A DNA stretch of 64,000 bases. Source: Oerskovia merdavium (GTDB lineage: Bacteria; Actinomycetota; Actinomycetes; Actinomycetales; Cellulomonadaceae). A program made the position numbers and the translations under genes. The stretch's first letter is position 1; each line of letters begins with the position of its first letter. The stretch spans positions 129,542 through 193,541 of the forward strand of contig NZ_JACSQF010000008.1 of NCBI RefSeq assembly GCF_014836755.1. Reading direction: 5' to 3'. Shown piece after piece: positions 54,822-64,000 of the stretch. Below the pieces are notes generated by a model. That model had not been told where the DNA came from. It searched no databases and worked only from the letters and a program-made list of their open reading frames with translations.

Positions 54822-56317
54822 AGCGACGCGCGCAGCGCCCGCAGACGCGCCAGGGTGGACTCCTTGCCGAGGATCTCCATCGACTCGAACAGCGGCGGCG
54901 ACACGCGACGTCCCGTCACGGCCACGCGCAGCGGCGTGAACGCGAAGCGGGGCTTGATGCCCAGCTCCTCGACCAGGACCGCCTTGAGCGCCTCCTGGAC
55001 CGGGTCCGTCGAGAAGTCCTTCAGGGCGTCGAGCACGCGGATCGCGGCGTCGAGCACGGCCGGCGCCTCCTCGCGCAGCGCGGCACGCGCCTCGTCCTCG
55101 ACCGGCACGGCGTCGTCGGCCACGAACAGGAAGCCGAGCATGCCCTTGGCCTCGCCGAGCAGGACCATGCGCTCCTGCACGAGCGGCGCACCCGCCGTGA
55201 CGAGCGCCTGGTGCTCGGCCGAGAGGTCCGCGAACGAGTCGGCCGGGACGAACCCGCCCTGGTGCAGGTACGGGACCAGGCGGTCGCGGAAGTCCTCGGG
55301 CGCCAGCATGCGCAGGTGCGTCGCGTTGATCGCCTCGGCCTTCTTGAGGTCGAAGCGGGCGGGGTTGGGGTTGACGTCGGCGACGTCGAACGCCGCGACC
55401 ATCTCCTCGACCGTGAAGATGTCGTTGTCCGCCGAGATGCTCCAGCCCAGCAGCGCGAGGTAGTTGAGCAGGCCCTCGGGCGTGAAGCCGCGCTCCTTGT
55501 GCAGGAACAGGTTGGACTCGGGGTCACGCTTGGAGAGCTTCTTGTTGCCCTCGCCCATGACGTACGGCAGGTGGCCGAACTGGGGCATGACGTGCGCGAC
55601 GCCCAGCTCGAGCAGCGCGCGGTACAGGACGACCTGGCGCGGGGTCGAGGACAGCAGGTCCTCGCCGCGCAGCACGTGCGTGATGCCCATGAGGGCGTCG
55701 TCGACCGGGTTGACCAGCGTGTACAGGGGCTGGCCGTTGCCACGCACGATCACGTAGTCCGGGACCGAGCCCGCACCGAACGAGATCTCGCCGCGCACCA
55801 GGTCCGTGAACGCCACGTCGGTGTCCGGCATGCGCATGCGCAGCACCGGCTCGCGGCCCTCGGCGCGGAACGCGGCCTTCTGCTCGTCGGTCAGCGTGCG
55901 GTCGAACCCGTCGTAGCCCATGGCCTTGGGCCGACCGGCCGCGACGTTGCGCGCCTCGATCTCCTCGGGCGTCGAGAAGGACTCGTACGCGTAGCCGCCC
56001 TCGACGAGCCGACGGATGACGTCCTGGTAGATGTCACCGCGCTGCGACTGGCGGTAGGGCTCGTGCGGACCGCCGACCTCGACGCCCTCGTCCCAGTCCA
56101 TGCCGAGCCAGCGCAGCGCCTCGAGGAGCTGCTGGTAGCTCTCCTCGGAGTCGCGCGCGGCGTCGGTGTCCTCGATGCGGAAGACGAACGTCCCGCCCAC
56201 GTGCCGGGCGTACGCCCAGTTGAACAGCGCCGTGCGGATGAGGCCGACGTGCGGCGTACCGGTGGGCGACGGGCAGAAGCGGACGCGGACGGGCGAGGAA
56301 CCAGGTGCAGGGATCAC
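54818..56317 (-). CDS. gltX: glutamyl-tRNA synthetase
   Basis: A 499-residue class I aminoacyl-tRNA synthetase that charges tRNA-Glu and, through the non-discriminating route common in actinobacteria, probably tRNA-Gln. The HIGH-like motif is [11 protein letters not shown] (HVGL at 23-26) and KMSKS-like [10 protein letters not shown] is in the middle. It lies 5 kb from its tRNA-Glu/tRNA-Gln genes, as in many actinobacteria. The start is GTG 56317, with TAGGCT 7 nt upstream (56325-56330), suggesting a leaderless transcript. Confidence 0.95.
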   Translation of the reverse strand: MIPAPGSSPVRVRFCPSPTGTPHVGLIRTALFNWAYARHVGGTFVFRIEDTDAARDSEESYQQLLEALRWLGMDWDEGVEVGGPHEPYRQSQRGDIYQDVIRRLVEGGYAYESFSTPEEIEARNVAAGRPKAMGYDGFDRTLTDEQKAAFRAEGREPVLRMRMPDTDVAFTDLVRGEISFGAGSVPDYVIVRGNGQPLYTLVNPVDDALMGITHVLRGEDLLSSTPRQVVLYRALLELGVAHVMPQFGHLPYVMGEGNKKLSKRDPESNLFLHKERGFTPEGLLNYLALLGWSISADNDIFTVEEMVAAFDVADVNPNPARFDLKKAEAINATHLRMLAPEDFRDRLVPYLHQGGFVPADSFADLSAEHQALVTAGAPLVQERMVLLGEAKGMLGFLFVADDAVPVEDEARAALREEAPAVLDAAIRVLDALKDFSTDPVQEALKAVLVEELGIKPRFAFTPLRVAVTGRRVSPPLFESMEILGKESTLARLRALRASL

Positions 56318-56364
56318 GTCCCACAGCCTATCGCCGCTGGGTCCTCGGGACCGTGCGCGGCCCG

Positions 56365-57807
56365 TCACGGGCCGCCGAGCGCCCGGACGAGCAGGTCGAG
56401 CGCCCGTGAGACCTCAGGCTCGCTGGGCGTTCCGTAGCCGACGACGAGCCCGGGCACGCCCTCGCCCGGCACGTGCCGGTGCTCGGCGAGGCCCGTGACC
56501 TCCAGGCCGAGGTCGGCCGCCCGCCTGACCACCGCGGCCTCGTCCACCGCGCCCGGGAGCCCGATGAGCGCGTGCAACCCCGCAGAGATCCCGGAGACCT
56601 CGACGGCGCCGCCCCCGACCAGTCCCGCCAGTCGACCGACCAGCAGGTCCCTGCGTCGGCGGTACCGCCCCCGGACCGCCCGGACGTGGCGGTCGTAGCC
56701 GTGGGACTCGATCAGGTGGGCCAGGGCGAGCTGGTCGGCGCTCCCCGTCCGGTAGTCGGCGTGGGTCTTCGCGTCCACGACGGCGTCGAGCCACCGCTCG
56801 GGAACGACCATCCACCCGAGGCGGACCGCCGGACCGATCGTCTTGGAGACGCTCCCCGCGTACACGACCTCGTCCGGGCCGATCCCCTGGACCGCCCCGA
56901 CCGGCTGGCGGTCGTAGCGGAACTCGCCGTCGTAGTCGTCCTCGATCACGAGGCCTCCGGTCGACCGCGCCCAGTCGAGGAGAGCGCGCCGCCGGGCGGG
57001 CGCCAGCGTCGACCCCGTCGGGTACTGGTGGGCGGGGGTCACGACGACGGCGCCCACCTCGTCGAGCCCCGCACCTGCGAGCAGATCGGTTCGCGCCCCG
57101 TCCCCGTCGACCGGGAGCGCCCGGACCTCCAGGCCGGCCCGGCGGACGATCTCACGGTGGAACCCGAGGCCCGGGTCTTCCATCGCGACGTGGCGGACGT
57201 CGGCACCGTGGAGCACCTGAGCGACCAGCGCGAGCGACTGGGCGTACCCGGTGGTGACCACGACGCGTCGGGGGTCCGCCACGACACCGCGGGTGCGTGC
57301 GAGGTACTCGGCGAGCGCCGTGCGCAGCTCGGGCCGACCCCGTGGGTCCCCGACCCCGAACGCCTCGGTCGGTGCCGTGGCGAGCGCGGCCCGGGTGGAC
57401 CTGGACCACGCGGCGCCGGGGAACGTCGTGGCATCGGGGCTGCCCGGTACGAGCCGGAGCATGCGCACCGGACGCAGGTCCGGAACCCGTCGCTCGGGAG
57501 GCGCCTGGGGGGCACCCCTTGCCGACGAGACCCGCGTGGCATCGAGTGCGGCCACGCGGGTCCCCGACCCTGCCCTGGCCTCGAGGTACCCCTCGGCGAC
57601 GAGCTGGTCGTACGCCGCAGTGACGGTCCCGCGAGCGCAGCCCAGGTCGTGCGCCAGAGCCCGGGTCGAGGGCAGTCGGGAGCCGGGGGCGAGCCGTCCT
57701 GCACGGATCGCGTCACGCAGCGCGCCCTCGAGACCGGACCTCTTCCCGGTGCCATCGCCCATCTCGAGGTGCAGGTCCGCTCCGGAAGTGGACCACCGAT
57801 CATTCAT
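56365..57807 (-). CDS. MocR/PdxR-family regulator (GntR HTH + aminotransferase)
   Basis: A 480-residue PLP-dependent regulator. An N-terminal GntR winged HTH (about 25-95: [52 protein letters not shown]) is fused to an aminotransferase-I-like domain with the PLP lysine in [17 protein letters not shown]. Members control vitamin B6 or other genes. It diverges from an AhpD-like gene, with an operator-like repeat between them. The ATG at 57807 is used; TAAGGT lies 8 nt upstream. Confidence 0.92.
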   Translation of the reverse strand: MNDRWSTSGADLHLEMGDGTGKRSGLEGALRDAIRAGRLAPGSRLPSTRALAHDLGCARGTVTAAYDQLVAEGYLEARAGSGTRVAALDATRVSSARGAPQAPPERRVPDLRPVRMLRLVPGSPDATTFPGAAWSRSTRAALATAPTEAFGVGDPRGRPELRTALAEYLARTRGVVADPRRVVVTTGYAQSLALVAQVLHGADVRHVAMEDPGLGFHREIVRRAGLEVRALPVDGDGARTDLLAGAGLDEVGAVVVTPAHQYPTGSTLAPARRRALLDWARSTGGLVIEDDYDGEFRYDRQPVGAVQGIGPDEVVYAGSVSKTIGPAVRLGWMVVPERWLDAVVDAKTHADYRTGSADQLALAHLIESHGYDRHVRAVRGRYRRRRDLLVGRLAGLVGGGAVEVSGISAGLHALIGLPGAVDEAAVVRRAADLGLEVTGLAEHRHVPGEGVPGLVVGYGTPSEPEVSRALDLLVRALGGP

Positions 57808-57812
57808 GCAAA

Positions 57813-57832
57813 CGGACCTTACCGCTGGTCCG
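57813..57832. promoter_or_regulatory. inverted repeat between MocR and AhpD-like genes
   Basis: CGGACC (57813-57818), 8-bp spacer, GGTCCG (57827-57832), in a 47-bp divergent intergenic region. GGTCC-containing repeats are a common MocR site type (inference). TACCGT at 57842-57847 is 7 nt before the AhpD-like start. Confidence 0.6.
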
Positions 57833-57854
57833 TACGCTCCGTACCGTCAGACGC

Positions 57855-58328
57855 ATGACCACTGAGACCGCGCCCCAGACCGTTCCTGTCCCCTCCCGCC
57901 TTGCCGTCGACGAGCTCGCTCCGCTCATGAGCCGCGCGATGGCGTCGTTCGCCGCCGCGACCCGGAAGTCCTCGATCGAGCCCGCGCTGCTCGACCTGGT
58001 CTCGGCACGCGCTTCGCAGATCAACGGCTGCGCCTACTGCGTCGACACGCACAGCGCTGACGCGATCGCCGCGGGCGAGGACCTCCGCAGGGTCCTGAGC
58101 CTGTCCGTCTGGCGGGAGACGCCCTTCTTCACGGCTCGCGAGCGCGCGGCGCTCGCGCTGACCGAGGCGGCCACCCGGTGCGCCGAGGGTCCGGTGCCCG
58201 CCGAGGTCGTCGAGGAGGCTGCCGAGCACTTCGGCCCGACCGAGCTCGCCGAGCTCGTCTGGGCCGTCGCCGCGATCAACGCCTGGAACGTGGTCGGGGC
58301 TTCCCTCCACCCCTGGCCGCTCGACTGA
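57855..58328 (+). CDS. carboxymuconolactone decarboxylase/AhpD-like protein
   Basis: A 157-residue all-helical protein of the AhpD/CMD superfamily with the redox motif NGCAYCVDTHS (Cys59-x2-Cys62, His66). Such proteins act as alkylhydroperoxidases or in peroxide defence. It is divergent from a MocR regulator, a recurrent pair in actinobacteria. ATG 57855 follows a TACCGT hexamer by 7 nt and lacks a Shine-Dalgarno. Confidence 0.9.
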   Translation: MTTETAPQTVPVPSRLAVDELAPLMSRAMASFAAATRKSSIEPALLDLVSARASQINGCAYCVDTHSADAIAAGEDLRRVLSLSVWRETPFFTARERAALALTEAATRCAEGPVPAEVVEEAAEHFGPTELAELVWAVAAINAWNVVGASLHPWPLD

Positions 58329-58403
58329 CACGACTGCCCCGGTGCCCGGTGCGGCCGTCGCCCCACCGGGCACAGAGCACGCCCCGCGGGCACAATCGCG
58401 TAC

Positions 58404-59804
58404 ATGTCCTCCTCCCCGCAGCCCACGCCCGACCCGGGCCGCACCGGCGCGAGCGAGCTCATCGCCGACGCGCTCGCCGCGGTCCACGAGGCGTTCCGCG
58501 ACCTCGACGAGGGCACGGTCGCGACGTACATCCCCGAGCTCGCCACGGCCGACCGCTCACTGTTCGGCGTGGCCCTCGCAGGGGTCACGGGCAGCATCTA
58601 CACCGCGGGCGACGCGGACGCCCCCTTCACCATCCAGTCGCTGTCCAAGCCGTTCGTATTCGCCCTGGCCCTCATGGACCGCGGGCTCGCCGAGGTCCTC
58701 GAGCACGTGGGCGCCGAGCCGAGCGGCGAGGGGTTCAACTCGATCCGCCTCGACCCCGCCACGGGGCGCCCGCCCAACCCGATGGTCAACGCGGGCGCGA
58801 TCGTCACGACGTCCCTGGTCCGCGGGGCCTCCGAGGAGGAGCGCTTCGCGCGCATCCTCGACCTGCTCGGCGCGTTCGCGGGCCGCCCGCTCGACGTCGA
58901 CGGGCGCGTCTACGTGAGCGAGTCCGAGACCGGGGACCGCAACCGCGCGATCGCCTACCTCATGCACAGCGCTGGCTCGCTCACCGCGGACGTCGAGGCG
59001 ACGCTCGACACCTACTTCCGCCAGTGCTCGGTGCTCGTCACGGCCCGGGACCTCGCGGTGATGTCGGCGACGCTGGCGAACGGAGGCGTCAACCCGGTCT
59101 CGGGCGAGCGTGTGGTCGACGAGATCGTGACCGAGTGGGTCCTGGCCGTCATGGCCACGAGCGGCATGTACGACTACGCGGGCGAGTGGCTGCTGCGGGC
59201 CGGGCTGCCGGCCAAGAGCGGCGTCTCGGGCGGGCTCGTGTCGGTCGGTGTGGGGCAGTTCGGCCTGGGCCTGTTCAGCCCGCCGCTCGACGCACGCGGC
59301 AACAGCGTGCGCTCGGTCGCGGCCGCGCAGGAGATCTCCCGGCAGTTCGACCTGCACCTCATGCACCGCCCCGACCGCGACGTGCCGACGCTCTACCGGA
59401 GCACGCGCGCCGACCGGCTTCGCCAGCTCGCGCACCGCACTCCCTCCCAGCTCCGCCGCCTGCGGGACCTGGGCTCGGCGATCTCGGTGCGGGCCGTCCA
59501 GGGCACGGTCGAGTTCGCGGCGGCCGAGACGATCCTGCGCTCGGTCGACGAGCTGCCGTCGCCCCTGCCGAGCGGCGAGCGGTGGCTGATCCTGGACCTG
59601 CACCGCACGTCTCGTGTCGTGACGCTCGGGGCACAGCTCCTGCGCGGGCTCGTCACACGCCTGCAGGGGCAGGGCGTGCACGTCGTGGTGGTCGACCCGT
59701 TCGAGCGCGGCTTGCTGCCAGGCGTCGACGGGGAGTTCACGACGTTCGAGGACGCGCAGCGCTGGTGCGAGGACCGGTTGCTCGACGCGGCCCGGGCCGC
59801 CTGA
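58404..59804 (+). CDS. glsA: glutaminase with C-terminal STAS domain
   Basis: A 466-residue serine-dependent glutaminase that converts glutamine to glutamate and ammonia. Catalytic Ser79-x-x-Lys82 lies in TIQSLSKPFVF; NPMVNAGAIV, ESETGDRNRAIAYLMHS and SGMYDYAGEW are family marks. A STAS-like domain (about 360-466: GERWLILDLHRTSRVVTLGAQLLRGLVTRLQGQG) follows, an arrangement I recall from other actinobacterial glutaminases. CACAAT at 58391-58396 lies 7 nt before the ATG. Confidence 0.93.
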   Translation: MSSSPQPTPDPGRTGASELIADALAAVHEAFRDLDEGTVATYIPELATADRSLFGVALAGVTGSIYTAGDADAPFTIQSLSKPFVFALALMDRGLAEVLEHVGAEPSGEGFNSIRLDPATGRPPNPMVNAGAIVTTSLVRGASEEERFARILDLLGAFAGRPLDVDGRVYVSESETGDRNRAIAYLMHSAGSLTADVEATLDTYFRQCSVLVTARDLAVMSATLANGGVNPVSGERVVDEIVTEWVLAVMATSGMYDYAGEWLLRAGLPAKSGVSGGLVSVGVGQFGLGLFSPPLDARGNSVRSVAAAQEISRQFDLHLMHRPDRDVPTLYRSTRADRLRQLAHRTPSQLRRLRDLGSAISVRAVQGTVEFAAAETILRSVDELPSPLPSGERWLILDLHRTSRVVTLGAQLLRGLVTRLQGQGVHVVVVDPFERGLLPGVDGEFTTFEDAQRWCEDRLLDAARAA

Positions 59805-59843
59805 CCCGGGCCGCGCGACCGGGGCCGCGCGACCGGGGCCGCC

Positions 59844-59933
59844 GTCGCAGCGGACGGAGAGGTCGCAGCGGACGGAGAGGTCGCAGCGGACGGAGAGGTC
59901 GCAGCGGACGGAGAGGTCGCAGCGGACGGAGAG
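59844..59933. repeat. five tandem copies of an 18-bp unit
   Basis: The unit GTCGCAGCGGACGGAGAG is repeated five times without mismatch (59844-59933), in the intergenic region after glsA. A 14-bp unit (ccgcgcgaccgggg) is repeated twice just before it. No gene reads through it on a recognised frame. Confidence 0.95.
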
Positions 59934-59993
59934 GAGGTCACCGTCCCGTGCGGGACGGCGACCTCCTCCGACGACCACGACGGTCAGGAGCAG

Positions 59994-60776
59994 TCAGCTC
60001 CGCCGGACCACCGGGTTCGCGAGCACGCCCAGGCCCTCGACCTCGCACTCGACGCGGTCGCCCGCCTCGATGCGGCCGACGCCCGCGGGCGTGCCCGTGA
60101 GGATGACGTCGCCCGGGAGCAGCGTGAACGCCTCGGAGATGTACGACACCAGGTACGGGATGTCGAAGATCATGTCGCGCGTGCGGCCGTCCTGACGGAT
60201 CTCGCCGTTGACGCGCGAGCGCACCGCGACGTCGTCGATGTCGAGGTCGGTGTCGATCCACGGGCCGAGCGGGCAGGCCGAGTCGAAGCCCTTGGCACGG
60301 GCCCACTGGCCGTCGGTGCGCTGAGCGTCGCGCGCGGTCACGTCGTTCGCGATCGTGTAGCCCAGGATGTACGACGCCGCGTGCTCGGGGCTCACGTCCT
60401 TGGCCATGCGGCCGATCACGACCGCGAGCTCGGCCTCGTAGCTGACCTCCTCGGAGAAGTCGGGCAGCACGATGGGGTCGTCCGGACCCACGACCGAGGT
60501 GTTGGGCTTGAAGAAGATGAGCGGCGACGTCGGGACGTCGTTGCCCATCTCCGCGGCGTGGGCCGCGTAGTTGCGTCCGACCGCGACCACCTTGGAACGC
60601 GGGATCACGGGCGCGAGGAGGCGGACGCCGTCCCCGAGCTCGATCCGTTCGCCCGTCGGCAGGACAGGCATGTAGAGGGGGTCGCCGTTGAGGACGGCGA
60701 GATAGGTCTTGCCCGCCTCCTCCTGCACGAGGGCGTAGCGGGGGTCTTCTCCGGTGGTGAATCTGGCGATGCGCAC
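59994..60776 (-). CDS. fumarylacetoacetate hydrolase family protein
   Basis: A 260-residue FAH-fold metal hydrolase (C-C bond hydrolase, decarboxylase or isomerase). The catalytic domain carries VAVGRNYAAHAAEMG, FFKPNTSVVGPDDPIVLP, EVSYEAELAVVIGR (metal-binding Glu), NDVTARDAQ and GDVILTGTPAGVG. Location near gltX is conserved in actinobacteria. The start is GTG 60776 with TAGGCT 6 nt upstream (60783-60788). Confidence 0.92.
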   Translation of the reverse strand: MRIARFTTGEDPRYALVQEEAGKTYLAVLNGDPLYMPVLPTGERIELGDGVRLLAPVIPRSKVVAVGRNYAAHAAEMGNDVPTSPLIFFKPNTSVVGPDDPIVLPDFSEEVSYEAELAVVIGRMAKDVSPEHAASYILGYTIANDVTARDAQRTDGQWARAKGFDSACPLGPWIDTDLDIDDVAVRSRVNGEIRQDGRTRDMIFDIPYLVSYISEAFTLLPGDVILTGTPAGVGRIEAGDRVECEVEGLGVLANPVVRRS

Positions 60777-60792
60777 GAGCCCAGCCTACCGA

Positions 60793-60836
60793 CGAGAAGG
60801 CCGCGGCCCCCTGGGCAGGGGTCCGCGGCCTTCTCG
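60793..60836 (-). terminator. 14-bp hairpin between methyltransferase and FAH genes
   Basis: CGAGAAGGCCGCGG (60793-60806) pairs perfectly with CCGCGGCCTTCTCG (60823-60836). It ends the upstream methyltransferase transcript and abuts the FAH promoter. Confidence 0.85.
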
Positions 60837-60922
60837 TGGTGGTCGTGCTGGTGCGTGCGGAGCGTGGCGTCCGCGGGTCCGTCGGCTCGCCTCCGGCGCG
60901 GGGACGTGGCCCGACGGCGGCG

Positions 60923-61834
60923 CTAGACCCGGGCGAGCACCTCGCCGTTGAGGACGGCGAACCATCCGGCGGGCTCCTCGGCCCAGCGCAGCCACTCCTG
61001 CGCGAGCTGTTCGAGGGCGACGTCGTCCGCGAGCGCCGACTCCTTGGCCTGGACGGCGAAGTTGGAGGCGATGCAGCGCTCGGCCCACAGGCCGCCCCAC
61101 CAGGCGCGGTCGGCGGGGGTCGAGTAGCACCAGACCCCGGCGGACGGCACGATCCCGGCGGGGTCGAACCCGGCCTCCTGCACCCAGGCGAGGAGGCGCC
61201 GGCCCGCGTCGGCCTGGTAGCCGTAGGCGTGCGTGACCTCGTGGTAGAGCTCGTTCCACTCGGTGAGGCCCGCCGACTCGGGGTACCAGGTCATGGCGGC
61301 GTAGTCGGCGTCGCGCACGGCGACGAGGCCGCCGGGCTTGGCGACGCGCTTCATCTCGCGCAGCGCGGCGAGCGGGTCGGACAGGTGCTGGAGGAGCTGG
61401 TGGGCGAACACGACGTCGAACGTGTCGTCCGCGAACGGCAGCTCGTAGGCGTTGGCCTGCTGGAACGAGACGTTGCTGAGCCCGGAACCGGCGGCGAGCT
61501 CACGGGCGCTGTCGAGCACCGCGGCCGAGGCGTCGACGCCGATCACGGTGCCTCCGGGAACGTGCCGCGCGAGGTCGACGGTCACGGTCGCGGGGCCGCA
61601 GCCGACGTCGAGGATCGCGTGGTTGGGGCGCAGGTGCGGCAGGAGGAACCCGGCGGAGTTCTCCGCGGTGCGCCACCGGTGCGAACGCAGGACGGACTCG
61701 TGGTGGCCGTGGGTGTACGACTCGGACTCCATGCTGGGAGTGCTGCCCAGGGCCCCGGTGGGGGCGTCGGGCGCGTGGGTGTCGGCCGCGGCGTCGACGG
61801 TGACGTCCTGGTCCGGCGTGGGGGTGTGGGTCAT
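60923..61834 (-). CDS. class I SAM-dependent methyltransferase
   Basis: A 303-residue methyltransferase. A disordered acidic N-terminus (1-45) precedes motif I AILDVGCGPATVTVDLARHV, motif II GVDASAAVLDSA, and FAHQLLQHLSDPLAALREMKRVAKPGGLVAV. The C-terminus has several Trp residues (WCYSTPADRAWWGGLWAERC). The substrate is unknown. The start is the ATG at 61834; TACCGT lies 6 nt upstream (61841-61846). Confidence 0.88.
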   Translation of the reverse strand: MTHTPTPDQDVTVDAAADTHAPDAPTGALGSTPSMESESYTHGHHESVLRSHRWRTAENSAGFLLPHLRPNHAILDVGCGPATVTVDLARHVPGGTVIGVDASAAVLDSARELAAGSGLSNVSFQQANAYELPFADDTFDVVFAHQLLQHLSDPLAALREMKRVAKPGGLVAVRDADYAAMTWYPESAGLTEWNELYHEVTHAYGYQADAGRRLLAWVQEAGFDPAGIVPSAGVWCYSTPADRAWWGGLWAERCIASNFAVQAKESALADDVALEQLAQEWLRWAEEPAGWFAVLNGEVLARV

Positions 61835-61998
61835 GCTTGCACGGTAGAACGCTTCCACGGTTACCACAGCCCCGTTCTCACATCATGGGCGGTGGAGGGT
61901 CGGGGTGCGGGTCGCACGTCGTCGCGAGGCCCTGTCGGGTGCCGCCGCGTCCGGTGCGTCCCGCACGCGCGGAGCGCTCCCGGGGGCAGGATTCTCCC

Positions 61999-63312
61999 GT
62001 GACCACACCCGCGGCCGAACTGTCCCTCCCGAGCCTCGCGACGCCGTCGGGCGGGTTCTGGCGGCGGCACGCCGACCTGCTCCTGCCTGCGGGAGACCGC
62101 GTCCCCGGGGTGGACCTGGCGCGCGGCCTGGCGATCCTGGGGATGTTCGCGGCGCACGTGGGCGTGACGTCGGACGACTTCGCGACCGGCGAGGGGTGGC
62201 TCTCGCTCGTGCACGGCCGGTCCTCGATCCTGTTCGCCCTGGTCGCGGGCGTCTCGCTCGCGCTCGTCTCGGGGCGCCGCACCCCGCTGGTCGGCGTGCC
62301 GGCGCTCCAGGCGCGCACGCGGATCCTGGTGCGAGCCGTGCTGCTCCTCGCGATCGCGGGGCTGCTCGACCTGCTGGGAACGCCGGTCGCGCTGATCCTG
62401 GGCTTCTACGCGGCGTACTTCGTCCTGGCGCTGCCGTTCCTGCGGTGGTCGCCGCCCCGGCTCGCGGGACTCGCGCTCGTCGTGGCGGTCGTGGGGCCAC
62501 CGGTCGCGTACTGGCTGCCCGAGGTCATGCTGCGGGCCGAGCTCTGGCTGCCGATGGACGGTTCGGGCGCTCTGACGGACTTCCTCCTGACGGGCACGTA
62601 CCCGGCCGTCGTGTGGATGGCGTTCGTGCTCGGGGGGCTCGCGGTCGGGCGCCTCGACCTGGCCTCGCGCCGACTGCAGGTGTCGTTGCTCGCGGGCGGC
62701 CTCGTGACGTCGCTCGCCGCCTACATGGCGTCGGCGCTCGTCACAGGTGGCTGGCTGACGGCGGTGCTCGCGGGGAGCGGCCCGGCGGCACGGATCGAGC
62801 AGCGGGCGCTCGACGCGTCGGGCGTGTTCCAGCCCGAGCCGCTGCCGTGGACGACGCCCCTGCCGACGTCGGAGTACCTGTGGCTCGCGGGCCCGCACAC
62901 CGACACGACGCTCGAGGTCGTGGGGTCGGGAGCCTTCGCGCTCGCGGTCCTGGGGCTGTGCCTGCTGGTGGGCGACCGTCGTCCGCTCCTGCGGGTCCTG
63001 GCCCCGCTCGCGGCCGTGGGTTCGATGGCGCTCACGGTCTACTGCCTGCAGGTCGTCGCGATCTGGGCGTGGCAGGACCAGCTCATGGCGGACGAGGGGA
63101 ACGGCGAGCTGCTGCTCCTCGTGGTCGCGAGCCTGGTGCTCGCGACGGTGTGGCGGTGGTCGCTCGGTCGGGGCCCGCTCGAGCGGTTCGTGGGCGGGGT
63201 CGCGGGGCGCGCGGCGTCGATTCCCTCGGCCCCCGCACCGGGTCCCACCAGGCGAGACGTCGGCCCGACGGCGCCACCCACCCCGGGGGGCGACGTACAG
63301 TCGGGCGCATGA
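61999..63312 (+). CDS. DUF418/heparan-acetyltransferase-like membrane protein
   Basis: A 437-residue membrane protein with about 10 hydrophobic segments. The N-terminal RVPGVDLARGLAILGMFAAHVG is the DUF1624/DUF418 signature seen in acyltransferase-like membrane proteins, and RSSILFALVAGVSLALVSGRR follows. Its substrate is unknown. The start is GTG 61999 with CAGGA upstream. The stop overlaps the aldo/keto reductase start by 4 nt. Confidence 0.85.
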   Translation: MTTPAAELSLPSLATPSGGFWRRHADLLLPAGDRVPGVDLARGLAILGMFAAHVGVTSDDFATGEGWLSLVHGRSSILFALVAGVSLALVSGRRTPLVGVPALQARTRILVRAVLLLAIAGLLDLLGTPVALILGFYAAYFVLALPFLRWSPPRLAGLALVVAVVGPPVAYWLPEVMLRAELWLPMDGSGALTDFLLTGTYPAVVWMAFVLGGLAVGRLDLASRRLQVSLLAGGLVTSLAAYMASALVTGGWLTAVLAGSGPAARIEQRALDASGVFQPEPLPWTTPLPTSEYLWLAGPHTDTTLEVVGSGAFALAVLGLCLLVGDRRPLLRVLAPLAAVGSMALTVYCLQVVAIWAWQDQLMADEGNGELLLLVVASLVLATVWRWSLGRGPLERFVGGVAGRAASIPSAPAPGPTRRDVGPTAPPTPGGDVQSGA

Positions 63313-64000
63313 CGACTTCTTCACCCGACGTCCCTGCCCGCCCCGAGGTCCGACGCCTGGGCTCGTCCGGCCTCGCGGTGTCCGCGATCGGTCTGGGCTG
63401 CAACAACCTGGGACGCCCGCGCACCGCGACCGAGTCCCTCGACGGGTCGCGCGCGCTGATCGACGCCGCGCTGGACGCGGGCATCACGTTCTTCGACGTC
63501 GCGGACGTGTACGGCGCCCGGCCGGGCCTGAGCGAGGAGCTGCTCGGCAAGGCGCTGGGCGGCCGGCGCGACGACGTCGTGGTCGCCACGAAGTTCGGCA
63601 TGCCCATGCACGGGGCCAACGGCGAGGACTTCCGGGCGCGGGGTTCGCGTCGGTACGTCGTCAAGGCGGTCGAGGCGTCGCTGCGGCGTCTCGGCACCGA
63701 CTGGATCGACCTGTACCAGTTCCACACCCCGGACAGGCGCACGCCCGTCGAGGAGACGCTCTCCGCGCTCGACGACCTGGTCCGTGCGGGCAAGGTCCGC
63801 TACGTCGGCCACTCGAACCGGGCGGGCTGGCAGATCGCCGACGCCGAGTACCAGGCCCGCCTGACCGGCACGGTCCGCTTCGTGTCGGCGCAGAACCAGT
63901 ACAACCTCATCGACCGCGAGGCCGAGCTCGAGGTCCTGCCCGCGGCGAAGGCCTACGGGCTGGGCGTGCTGCCGTTCTTCCCGCTCGCGAACGGCCTGCT
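63309..64000 (+). CDS. aldo/keto reductase, 3' part outside the window
   Basis: The first 230 residues of an NADPH-dependent aldo/keto reductase (TIM barrel). LGSSGLAVSAIGLGCNNLGRP, ITFFDVADVYGARPGLSEELLG (catalytic Asp/Tyr region) and DWIDLYQFHTPD with the His are visible, then KVRYVGHSNRAGWQ. The ATG overlaps the stop of the membrane-protein gene (ATGA), and TACAGT at 63296-63301 lies 7 nt before it. The gene continues beyond the window end. Confidence 0.9.
   Translation, partial: MTTSSPDVPARPEVRRLGSSGLAVSAIGLGCNNLGRPRTATESLDGSRALIDAALDAGITFFDVADVYGARPGLSEELLGKALGGRRDDVVVATKFGMPMHGANGEDFRARGSRRYVVKAVEASLRRLGTDWIDLYQFHTPDRRTPVEETLSALDDLVRAGKVRYVGHSNRAGWQIADAEYQARLTGTVRFVSAQNQYNLIDREAELEVLPAAKAYGLGVLPFFPLANGL

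Overview
The window comes from a high-GC actinobacterium, most likely of the order Micrococcales (Cellulomonas/Oerskovia/Cellulosimicrobium-like). This rests on base composition, frequent GTG starts, and the gene order leuD-leuC / IclR regulator / tRNA-Glu / tRNA-Gln / gltX / fumarylacetoacetase-family gene, an order that also occurs in mycobacteria. Many stand-alone genes have a TAnnnT-like hexamer 6-7 nt before the start codon and no Shine-Dalgarno sequence, which suggests leaderless transcripts. Start codons were chosen with this in mind.

Layout. 0-12.6 kb: murA, an adenine/adenosine deaminase-family enzyme divergent from an MHS-type transporter, a PAS-SpoIIE phosphatase, a DUF5519-like protein, and a beta-glucosidase locus. 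That locus has a classical GH3, a domain-permuted membrane-anchored GH3, and a divergent TetR regulator with a palindromic operator between them.

12.6-38.4 kb: a defence island with broken edges. It holds, on the minus strand, a complete class 1 DISARM operon (drmD-drmMI-drmA-drmB-drmC), followed by an unusual GNAT-PIN-GNAT-ASCH fusion and a stand-alone ASCH protein. A divergent SF1 helicase follows. Then come an AbiE (abiEi/abiEii) pair whose toxin gene has an in-frame stop, an IS5-family element with a frameshifted transposase, a low-GC Septu-like ATPase/HNH pair, and an IS3 OrfA remnant. A MarR remnant and a half terminator mark the left edge.

38.5-64 kb: chromosomal backbone. It holds lpd, a DUF808 protein, a flavin monooxygenase, leuD-leuC with a divergent NdgR-type regulator, an NTF2-like protein, a tiny membrane protein with a PH-domain protein, a nitronate monooxygenase, and three tRNAs. 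These are followed by a methyltransferase with a maleylpyruvate-isomerase-like partner, a YeiH exporter with a LysR regulator, and HAD hydrolase and gltX. The window ends with a MocR regulator with an AhpD-like protein, glutaminase-STAS, an FAH-family hydrolase, a methyltransferase, a DUF418-like membrane protein, and the start of an aldo/keto reductase.

The most promising candidate for an undescribed system is the GNAT-PIN-GNAT-ASCH plus ASCH cassette at the 3' end of the DISARM operon. Other points of interest are the low-GC specificity-domain patch in drmMI, the nonsense-disrupted AbiEii, and two families of intergenic hairpins that share arm sequences across the window.
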